A stretch of DNA of 5,793 bases. Origin: JBGOUV01 sp041477815 (GTDB lineage Bacteria > Acidobacteriota > Terriglobia > Bryobacterales > JACQDG01). Of the stretch, positions 1 to 4,088 are shown one piece after another. The stretch covers positions 1 to 5,793 of the forward strand of contig JBGOUV010000419.1 in assembly GCA_041477815.1 (NCBI GenBank), written 5' to 3'. The first letter of the stretch is position 1. Each line of letters begins with the position of its first letter. A program made the translations under genes and the position numbers. The notes under the pieces were generated by a model. The model was not told the origin of the DNA. It saw only the letters and a program-made list of their open reading frames with translations, and searched no databases.

Positions 1-181
<181 letters not shown>

Positions 182-184
182 CCT

Positions 185-337
185 ATGCCGAGAGAGATCA
201 TTACGTTCCAGTGCGGCGATTGCAAGAATCGCAACTATACGAGCACGAAGAACAAGAAGACGAAGTCCGAGCGTCTGGAATTTAAGAAGTTTTGCCGGAC
301 CTGCCGGAAGCACACGGCCCATAAGGAGATAAAATAG
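185..337 (+). CDS. rpmG: 50S ribosomal protein L33 (bL33), zinc-binding form
   Basis: This 50-residue protein of the large ribosomal subunit lies near the tRNA E site. It begins MPREIITFQC and is Lys/Arg rich. Two CxxC pairs, C10-x2-C13 (CGDC) and C37-x2-C40 (CRTC), make it a cysteine-containing (C+) zinc-ribbon L33 rather than the cysteine-less paralogue used under zinc limitation in some bacteria. Length matches the family (~49-55 residues). The ATG at 185 has GGAG six bases upstream, inside the tuf tail. It sits between tuf and tRNA-Trp/secE, a common arrangement in several phyla. The cysteine pairs are seen directly; zinc binding is inferred from the family. Confidence 0.96.
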   Translation: MPREIITFQCGDCKNRNYTSTKNKKTKSERLEFKKFCRTCRKHTAHKEIK

Positions 338-356
338 ACCGTGGAGCGCGGTTTGC

Positions 357-431
357 AGGGGCGTAGGTTCAACGGTAGACCAGCGGTCTCCAAAACCGCG
401 AGTGGGGGTTCGAATCCCTCCGCCCCTGCCA
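357..431 (+). tRNA. trnW: tRNA-Trp, anticodon CCA
   Basis: The cloverleaf can be drawn completely by eye. The acceptor stem is AGGGGCG (357-363) with CGCCCCT (421-427), 7 bp. D stem GGTT/GACC (366-369/378-381) has G18-G19 as GG 374-375. Anticodon stem GCGGT/ACCGC (383-387/395-399) encloses loop CTCCAAA with anticodon CCA at 390-392. The variable loop is four bases. T stem GGGGG/CCCTC (404-408/416-420) contains one G-T pair and loop TTCGAAT. Discriminator G428 is followed by a genome-encoded CCA (429-431). G73 and anticodon CCA are tRNA-Trp identity elements. The gene lies 19 bases after rpmG and is probably cut from the same transcript. A heptamer repeat starts only five bases after its 3' end. 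Confidence 0.98.
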
Positions 432-436
432 AGAAG

Positions 437-519
437 CAGTGGTCAGTGGCCAGTGGCCGGTGGCCAGTGGGAGGGCGGTGTAGTGGAACTGGCCACGGCA
501 TACAGGCCACGGGACACTG
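437..519 (+). repeat. Heptamer element A: CAGTGGN words in inverted array
   Basis: Five tandem seven-base words fill 437-471: CAGTGGT, CAGTGGC, CAGTGGC, CGGTGGC, CAGTGGG. After a 13-base centre, 485-519 can be read on the other strand as five degenerate words in the same register: CAGTGTC, CCGTGGC, CTGTATG, CCGTGGC, CAGTTCC. The arms agree at 24 of 35 positions, so the RNA could form an imperfect long hairpin between tRNA-Trp and secE. Nothing in it looks coding. It may act as a 3' trailer processing structure for the tRNA or may be a neutral expanded repeat; no function is shown. It shares architecture, not sequence, with the elements at 1491-1548 and 3288-3387. Confidence 0.75.
469..475 (+). 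promoter_or_regulatory. Shine-Dalgarno-like GGGAGGG inside element A
   Basis: GGGAGGG straddles the end of the last forward heptamer. It lies at normal spacing (about eight bases from GGAGG) upstream of GTG 483, which is in frame with secE. It is 52 bases from the conventional secE ATG at 528, which has no good ribosome binding site of its own. It may be a real signal for a longer SecE or a chance product of G-rich repeat words. Confidence 0.25.
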
Positions 520-527
520 GTTTTAAT

Positions 528-785
528 ATGGCGAAAGAAGTCAGCGAAGGCGTGGCGGGAGCGGTCGAGACCCTGAAGGGCTGGCCCCCTCGTGCGAAGA
601 ATTACATCGAGGGCCTGCGCATGGAGATGCGCCGGGTCACTTGGCCGAACAAGAAACAGGTGCAGGCGACCACGGTGGTGGTGATTATCACGGTGTTCAT
701 ATTCGGGGCGTACTTTGCCGTCGTGGACTGGATCCTCAACTACGGCATGACCAGGCTGCTGAATTATTTCACCACTACCCGGTAA
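528..785 (+). CDS. secE: Protein translocase subunit SecE
   Basis: SecE is the small essential inner-membrane subunit that clamps SecY in the SecYEG protein-export channel. The product from ATG 528 is 85 residues. An amphipathic stretch (about 23-46) contains the signature RRVTWPNKKQV, followed by one hydrophobic transmembrane helix at about 47-70 and a short tail. This is the single-helix form common in most bacteria, whereas E. coli SecE has three helices. The position directly before nusG is diagnostic. The ATG has no convincing Shine-Dalgarno (preceding bases TTTTAAT). An in-frame GTG at 483 with GGGAGGG upstream would add 15 residues (VELATAYRPRDTGFN) that do not resemble SecE, so ATG 528 is preferred. 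The stop is 14 bases before nusG. Confidence 0.95.
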   Translation: MAKEVSEGVAGAVETLKGWPPRAKNYIEGLRMEMRRVTWPNKKQVQATTVVVIITVFIFGAYFAVVDWILNYGMTRLLNYFTTTR

Positions 786-799
786 CGGGAAGGCACAAC

Positions 800-1486
800 G
801 TGAGCGACTTAGAAAACAACACGGCGGAAGAGACGGCGGAGACGGGCGGGGAACTGGCCGCTGAGCTGGCCGCCCCCGAGGTCCTGGCCGCAGAGCCTGC
901 CCCTGCCGAGGCGCCGCCGGTCGCGGAGCCGGCTCCGGCGGTCTTGCCGGTGAACCCCAACATGGGGTGGTACATCATCCACACCTATTCGGGGTTCGAG
1001 AACAAGGTGAAGGAAAGCTTGCGCAGCCGGTCGGAAGCCTTCGGGTATGCCGACAAGATCGGCGAGATCCTGATCCCCACCGAGGACGTCGTGGAGCTGC
1101 GGGCGAGCAAGAAGGTCACCAGCAAGCGGCTGATCTATCCGGGCTACGTGCTGGTCCAGATGGAGATGAACGACGAGCTGTGGCACGTGGTGAAGAATAC
1201 GCCGCGGGTGACCGGGTTTGTGGGGGGCGCGAATACGCCGACGCCGCTGTCGGCCGATGAGGTCAACCAGATCCTCTATCGGCAGGCGGCTACGGCCGAC
1301 CATCCCAAGCCCAAGATGACGTTCGGCAAGAGCGAGACGGTTAAGATCGTCGATGGGCCGTTCACGAACTTCACCGGCAAGGTCGATGAAATCAACACCG
1401 ACCGCAACACGTTGCGGGTGCTGGTCACGATCTTCGGACGGGCCACGCCGGTGGAGCTGGATTTCCTGCAAGTGGAGAAAATGTGA
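800..1486 (+). CDS. nusG: Transcription termination/antitermination factor NusG with N-terminal extension
   Basis: NusG binds the RNA polymerase clamp, modulates pausing and Rho termination and couples to ribosomal protein S10. From GTG 800 the product is 228 residues. Residues 1-54 are an Ala/Pro/Glu-rich, probably disordered extension. The NGN domain follows (~55-150), starting MGWYIIHTYSGFENKV and containing YPGYVLV (113-119) and TPRVTGFVGG (134-143). The C-terminal KOW domain (~176-228) contains VDGPFTNFTGKV. GTG 800 is preferred because GGGAAGG (787-793) lies six bases before it. ATG 962 would give a canonical 174-residue protein, but only CCGGTGAACCCC lies upstream, not a ribosome binding site. 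Both starts share one frame. It follows secE by 14 bases, the normal secE-nusG pairing. Confidence 0.96.
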   Translation: MSDLENNTAEETAETGGELAAELAAPEVLAAEPAPAEAPPVAEPAPAVLPVNPNMGWYIIHTYSGFENKVKESLRSRSEAFGYADKIGEILIPTEDVVELRASKKVTSKRLIYPGYVLVQMEMNDELWHVVKNTPRVTGFVGGANTPTPLSADEVNQILYRQAATADHPKPKMTFGKSETVKIVDGPFTNFTGKVDEINTDRNTLRVLVTIFGRATPVELDFLQVEKM

Positions 1487-1493
1487 GGGAGGA
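1487..1493 (+). promoter_or_regulatory. Orphan Shine-Dalgarno GGGAGGA after nusG stop
   Basis: GGGAGGA begins at the base after the nusG stop codon and is identical to the rplJ ribosome binding site (2751-2757). It lies 73 bases from the rplK ATG, with element B filling the space. No ATG, GTG or TTG in the rplK frame is available nearby, since a TAG occurs in that frame at 1504-1506. The simplest reading is an old rplK signal displaced by growth or insertion of the repeat, or a signal brought closer by the element's hairpin. This is inference. Confidence 0.4.
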
Positions 1494-1548
1494 CCGTGGA
1501 TCGTAGGCAGAGCTCTTCCCACGATCCACGTTCTACGATCCACGATCA
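1491..1548 (+). repeat. Heptamer element B: ACGATCN words with inverted copies
   Basis: Four tandem seven-base words occupy 1521-1548: ACGATCC, ACGTTCT, ACGATCC, ACGATCA. Two inverted words lie at 1491-1504: GGACCGT, GGATCGT. The arm CGTGGATCGTAG (1495-1506) is perfectly complementary to 1533-1544 (12 bp, 26-nt loop). Its first ten bases also pair perfectly with 1521-1530 (16-nt loop), so two mutually exclusive hairpins use the same 5' arm. No U-tract follows, so it is not an intrinsic terminator. After it, GCGAGC repeats around GAA (1549-1563) immediately before the rplK start. No function is proven. Confidence 0.75.
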
Positions 1549-1566
1549 GCGAGCGAAGCGAGCTAT

Positions 1567-1995
1567 ATGGCGAAGAAGATAAAAGGCGAAATTAAACTGC
1601 AGATCATGGCCGGCAAGGCCACTCCGGCGCCCCCGGTGGGGCCGGCGCTGGGACAGGCCGGCGTCAACATCGTCGATTTCTGCAAGGCGTTCAACGCCAA
1701 GACCGCGGCCAAGGACCTGGAAGGCCTGATCGTGCCGGTGGTGGTCACGGTCTATGTGGACCGCTCGTACAGCTTCGTTACCAAGACGCCGCCGGTGGCG
1801 GTGCTGGTGAAAAAGGCGGTCAACCTGGCCAAGGGCAGCGGCGAGCCGAACAAGAACAAGGTCGGGAAGATCACGCCCAAGCAGGTGGAAGAGATCGCCC
1901 GGCAGAAGATGCCGGACCTGAATTGCCACACCGTTGATGCGGCCGTCCGCTGTGTGGAGGGGACGTGCCGGAGTATGGGAGTCGAGATAGGCTGA
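1567..1995 (+). CDS. rplK: 50S ribosomal protein L11 (uL11)
   Basis: L11 binds helices 43-44 of 23S rRNA at the GTPase-associated centre, where thiostrepton acts and where stringent-response activation of RelA is sensed. The 142-residue length is typical. The N-terminal domain has the conserved run KATPAPPVGPALGQAG (17-32). The C-terminal RNA-binding domain (~73-142) ends with the family signature EGTCRSMGVEI. The ATG at 1567 is fixed by homology (MAKKIKGEIKLQIMAGKA), and no upstream in-frame start exists because of a TAG at 1504. The immediate upstream bases GCGAAGCGAGCTAT are a poor ribosome binding site. It is the first gene of the rplKAJL group; in E. coli, L1 represses this pair through the L11 leader, but no L1 site could be recognised here. 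Confidence 0.97.
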   Translation: MAKKIKGEIKLQIMAGKATPAPPVGPALGQAGVNIVDFCKAFNAKTAAKDLEGLIVPVVVTVYVDRSYSFVTKTPPVAVLVKKAVNLAKGSGEPNKNKVGKITPKQVEEIARQKMPDLNCHTVDAAVRCVEGTCRSMGVEIG

Positions 1996-1996
1996 C

Positions 1997-2025
1997 AAGG
2001 AGCAGTGGGAGGGCCGTCGGGGCCC
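1997..2025 (+). promoter_or_regulatory. rplK-rplA spacer: AAGGAG, repeat-like 12-mer and small GC hairpin
   Basis: AAGGAG (1997-2002) lies just after the rplK stop, 41 bases from the rplA ATG. The next twelve bases, CAGTGGGAGGGC (2003-2014), are identical to 465-476 in element A. GGGCC (2011-2015) can pair with GGCCC (2021-2025) around a five-base loop. That hairpin would shorten the distance from AAGGAG to the rplA start. The role is inferred; only the sequence matches are observed. Confidence 0.35.
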
Positions 2026-2043
2026 GCTCGGACCACAAAACAT

Positions 2044-2748
2044 ATGAAGACGGGAAAGAAATACGAAGCTGCGGCCAAACAGGTGGAACCGCGGAAGTAC
2101 AAGCTGGAAGAGGCGGTTCCGCTGCTCCAGAAAATCAAGTACGCCAAGTTTGACGAGACCATCGAGCTGCACCTGCGGCTGGGGGTAGATCCCAAGCACG
2201 CAGACCAGATGGTGCGGGGCACGGTGGTGCTGCTGAACGGGCTGGGGAAGTCCAAGAAGGTGCTGGTGATCGCCTCGGGTGAGAAGGTGATCGAGGCCGA
2301 CAAGGCCGGCGCCGATTTCGCCGGCGGCGAGGAGATGGTCACCAAGATCCAGCAGGAGAACTGGCTGGACTTCGACGCCGTGGTGGCGACCCCGGACATG
2401 ATGCGCCACGTCGGCAAGCTGGGTAAGATCCTCGGTCCGCGCGGCCTGATGCCCAACCCGAAAACCGGCACCGTGACCATGGATGTCGCGCAGGCGGTCA
2501 AAGAGATCAAGGCCGGCAAGGTCGAGTTCCGCGTCGACAAGACCGGCATCATCCACGCGCCGGTGGGCAAGATCAGCTTCGGGCCGGACCAACTGGTGGA
2601 GAACGCCACTTCTCTGATCACGTCGGTGATCAAGGCCAGGCCGGCGGCGTCCAAAGGCAAGTACGTCAAGAGCGTAACGCTGTGCTCGACCATGAGTCCG
2701 GGACTGGACATCGACGTCTCGGCCATGGAAAGCACCAAGGTGGCGTAG
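2044..2748 (+). CDS. rplA: 50S ribosomal protein L1 (uL1)
   Basis: L1 forms the mobile stalk that moves deacylated tRNA out of the E site and, in many bacteria, represses its own rplK-rplA mRNA. From ATG 2044 the product is 234 residues, the usual bacterial length. Landmarks are GKKYEAAAKQV near the N-terminus, KFDETIELHLRLGVDPKHAD (35-54), the signature VGKLGKILGPRGLMPNPKTG (123-142) and KFRVDKTG-like EFRVDKTGIIHAPVGK (161-176). The frame stays open upstream to GTG 2005, but that start has AAGGAG only two bases away and would add 13 non-family residues, so ATG 2044 is chosen although its own upstream region lacks a good ribosome binding site. rplJ follows after 12 bases. Confidence 0.97.
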   Translation: MKTGKKYEAAAKQVEPRKYKLEEAVPLLQKIKYAKFDETIELHLRLGVDPKHADQMVRGTVVLLNGLGKSKKVLVIASGEKVIEADKAGADFAGGEEMVTKIQQENWLDFDAVVATPDMMRHVGKLGKILGPRGLMPNPKTGTVTMDVAQAVKEIKAGKVEFRVDKTGIIHAPVGKISFGPDQLVENATSLITSVIKARPAASKGKYVKSVTLCSTMSPGLDIDVSAMESTKVA

Positions 2749-2760
2749 ACGGGAGGAATC

Positions 2761-3288
2761 ATGAAGGAAAAGTCCAAGAAGCAGGAAGAAGTCGCCCGGT
2801 TGCGGGAAGTGCTGGGGAAATCGAAGAACGTCTTTGCCGCCTCGTTCCAGGGGATCAAGGTTCGGGAAGACTTCGAGCTGCGCAAGACCGTCCGGCAGGC
2901 CGGCGGCAATTATCAGGTGATTGCCAACCGGCTGGCGCGCGTGGCCAGCCAAGGCACCGCCGCCGAGCCGCTGATGAAGGGTCTGAAAGGGATGACCTCC
3001 CTGGTGTTCGCGGACAAGGATCCGGTGGCGCTGGCGAAGGCGTTGCAGGCCTACGCCAAGACGCACCCGGTACTCAGCTTCCGGGCGGGCATGGTGGAGG
3101 GCAAGGTTGTCGACGCCTCTCAGATCGCGGATCTGGCGAATCTGCCGGGCAAGGAAGCGATCTACGCGAAACTTTTGTTCCTGATCAACGCCAACGCCCA
3201 GAGACTGGTGACCGTGCTGGGCGCGGTCGGTCGCAATATGGCGGTGGTGGTGGATCAGGGGGTTAAGGAAGGAAAGTTTAAGGAATAG
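2761..3288 (+). CDS. rplJ: 50S ribosomal protein L10 (uL10)
   Basis: L10 anchors the L7/L12 dimers to the ribosome, forming the stalk base with L11. The product is 175 residues. The globular rRNA-binding domain spans about 1-130 (VFAASFQGIKV at 24-34; AGMVEGKVVDASQIADLANLPG at 109-130, broken here only for description). A C-terminal helix (~135-165) carries L7/L12 binding sites. In the rRNA-binding segment the usual R/KNTL is replaced by ANRL (55-58). The start has a strong GGGAGGA (2751-2757). Only 12 bases separate it from rplA, so the classical L10 leader, the autoregulatory RNA found before rplJ in several lineages, is not present as a free spacer. Confidence 0.96.
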   Translation: MKEKSKKQEEVARLREVLGKSKNVFAASFQGIKVREDFELRKTVRQAGGNYQVIANRLARVASQGTAAEPLMKGLKGMTSLVFADKDPVALAKALQAYAKTHPVLSFRAGMVEGKVVDASQIADLANLPGKEAIYAKLLFLINANAQRLVTVLGAVGRNMAVVVDQGVKEGKFKE

Positions 3289-3387
3289 AAGCTGTTAGCC
3301 ATTAGCTCTTAGCTGTCCGCAACCAGGATCAACCCCGGGGGTGACAGCAGGGTTGCTGACGGCTAATAGCTGAGAGCTAAAAGCTTC
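3288..3387 (+). repeat. Element C: 100-nt imperfect palindrome of TTAGCYN heptamers
   Basis: Two 30-base arms, 3288-3317 and 3358-3387, can pair at 24 Watson-Crick and two G-U positions. The helix can continue past one mismatch through GCAACC (3319-3324) with GGTTGC (3351-3356), and the centre contains CCCCGGGG (3333-3340). The forward arm has three in-phase seven-base words, TTAGCCA, TTAGCTC, TTAGCTG (3295-3315). The other arm holds three on the opposite strand, TTAGCTC, TCAGCTA, TTAGCCG (3380 back to 3360). It starts at the last base of the rplJ stop and ends four bases before the rplL ribosome binding site. Such a long stem could be an RNase III substrate separating rplJ from rplL messages; this is inference. 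Confidence 0.8.
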
Positions 3388-3390
3388 TTT

Positions 3391-3397
3391 AGGAGAG
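3391..3397 (+). promoter_or_regulatory. rplL ribosome binding site AGGAGAG
   Basis: AGGAGAG lies just downstream of the element C stem, with GGAG five bases from ATG 3401. Unlike secE and rplK, rplL keeps a good ribosome binding site next to its repeat, consistent with the high output needed for the multi-copy stalk protein. Confidence 0.85.
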
Positions 3398-3400
3398 ACT

Positions 3401-3784
3401 ATGGCAGACATCAATACGATTGCGGACCAGATACAGGGTTTGACGCTGCTGGAGGCCGCCCAGCTTGTGAAGTTGCTCGAAGAGCGGCTGGGTGTGTCGG
3501 CGGCGGCGGCGGCGCCGGTGGCGGTAGCCGCGGGCGGCGGCGGGGCTCCGGCGGCGGAAGCGGCCGAAGAGAAGACCGAGTTTACGGTCGTCCTGACCGG
3601 TGCTGGCGCCAGTAAGATCAACGTTATCAAGGCGGTACGGGAAGTCACCAGCCTGGGACTAAAGGAAGCCAAGGACTTGGTGGACAACGCTCCCAAGCCG
3701 ATCAAAGAGAACGTGTCCAAGCAGGAAGCCGAAGACCTGAAAAAGAAATTTACCGATGCCGGGGCGACCGTCGAAATTAAATAA
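3401..3784 (+). CDS. rplL: 50S ribosomal protein L7/L12 (bL12)
   Basis: L7/L12 is the flexible stalk protein, present in two to three dimers per ribosome, that recruits and stimulates the translational GTPases including EF-Tu. The product is 127 residues, normal for the family. The N-terminal dimerisation and L10-binding domain spans 1-~33 (LTLLEAAQLVKLLEERLGV). The Ala/Gly-rich hinge (~34-57) contains GGGG. The C-terminal factor-binding domain (58-127) has KINVIKAVREVTSLGLKEAK and ends DAGATVEIK, with the conserved lysines of the GTPase interface. The start follows AGGAGAG at ideal spacing. It is separated from rplJ by 112 bases of palindromic repeat, and from rpoB by a 304-base noncoding gap. 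Confidence 0.98.
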   Translation: MADINTIADQIQGLTLLEAAQLVKLLEERLGVSAAAAAPVAVAAGGGGAPAAEAAEEKTEFTVVLTGAGASKINVIKAVREVTSLGLKEAKDLVDNAPKPIKENVSKQEAEDLKKKFTDAGATVEIK

Positions 3785-3928
3785 GGCCAGACCTCTTGCG
3801 CCGGTTGCCCTCCCGATGATAGACTGTAATTTCGGGTATTCCGCACGCTGGACTTGCGGTGGTGGATAAATCCGTTGCAAGAAGGTTGCGCAGTTCATCG
3901 AGGACTGTGGTAAGGCAAGGTCTGGCTT
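3784..3928 (+). ncRNA. Candidate structured RNA domain after rplL (rpoB leader)
   Basis: Hand-drawn pairing gives a closing stem 3784-3794 with 3918-3928, including the perfect GCCAGACCT/AGGTCTGGC. It encloses CCCGA/TCGGG (3812-3816/3832-3836), CTTGCGGTGG/CCGTTGCAAG (3853-3862/3872-3881; seven Watson-Crick and three G-U pairs, nine-base loop) and an eight-pair hairpin 3889-3896/3902-3909. A competing hairpin CCGCA/TGCGG (3841-3845/3855-3859) excludes the second one. No gene is visible in this stretch. E. coli also has a regulatory attenuator and processing region between rplL and rpoB. No folding or comparative test was possible, so the structure is a hypothesis. Confidence 0.35.
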
Positions 3929-3938
3929 CCGTCTTGGC

Positions 3939-3980
3939 TGGGCGCACGTGTGGTGTGCCTAAATTGCCTTCTTTTCTTCT
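3939..3980 (+). terminator. Possible weak attenuator: hairpin plus pyrimidine tract before rpoB
   Basis: GGCGCAC (3941-3947) pairs with GTGTGCC (3953-3959), one pair being G-U, around a five-base loop; 3939-3940 and 3960-3961 extend it. A pyrimidine-rich tract CTTCTTTTCTTCT (3968-3980) follows after a seven-base gap. The T-run is neither adjacent nor uninterrupted, so it is a poor intrinsic terminator. Partial read-through attenuation would fit, because rpoBC is usually expressed less than the ribosomal genes upstream. Confidence 0.25.
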
Positions 3981-3992
3981 AAGGAGCCCTAT

Positions 3993-4017
3993 CGTCGGCG
4001 GCTGGCGGTCGCCGGCG
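3993..4017 (+). other. GC-rich hairpin in rpoB leader
   Basis: Bases 3993-4002 can pair with 4008-4017 (ten pairs, two of them wobble) around the loop TGGCG. It follows AAGGAG (3981-3986), which has no start codon at useful spacing. Between it and rpoB a smaller hairpin GGGCC/GGTCC (4045-4049/4058-4062) and a five-T run (4070-4074) are the only other visible structures. Function unknown. Confidence 0.3.
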
Positions 4018-4074
4018 CTCACAGTGTAGCGATCACGTAACGAAGGGCCGCGTTGTCGGTCCGTGTCCGTTTTT

Positions 4075-4080
4075 CAGGAG
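4075..4080 (+). promoter_or_regulatory. rpoB ribosome binding site CAGGAG
   Basis: AGGAG (4076-4080) is eight bases upstream of ATG 4089 and decides the rpoB start. It follows the TTTTT run directly. Confidence 0.8.
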
Positions 4081-4088
4081 CCTGTCTG

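Noticed and set aside
437..519. CRISPR array
   Set aside because: The repeat unit is seven bases with no spacers between copies, so it is a tandem repeat, not repeat-spacer units.
1496..1582. 28-codon GTG frame through element B overlapping the rplK start by 16 bases, possible translational coupler
   Set aside because: GGAGG is only three bases from its GTG and the peptide is pure repeat sequence. Coupling is conceivable but not supported.
2005..2043. GTG 2005 as the rplA start
   Set aside because: Shine-Dalgarno spacing is only two bases and the 13 added residues have no L1 counterpart; ATG 2044 gives the family-standard 234 residues.
1546..3066. 506-codon minus-strand open frame across rplK, rplA and rplJ
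   Set aside because: Antisense shadow of three certain ribosomal protein genes; composition is typical of complementary GC-rich codons.
3796..3825. Promoter-like TTGCGC, 18 bases, TAGACT after rplL
   Set aside because: Both boxes match the sigma-70 consensus poorly and the spacing is long. TTGCCC with TGTAAT nearby has 14-base spacing. Not better than chance.
3777..4022. 81-codon minus-strand frame in the rplL-rpoB gap
   Set aside because: Non-ATG start, no ribosome binding site noticed, no recognisable family; overlaps the candidate structured RNA.
4070..4074. T-run after hairpin 4045-4062 as intrinsic terminator
   Set aside because: Stem is five pairs with one wobble, the T-run is short and seven bases away, and it abuts the rpoB ribosome binding site.
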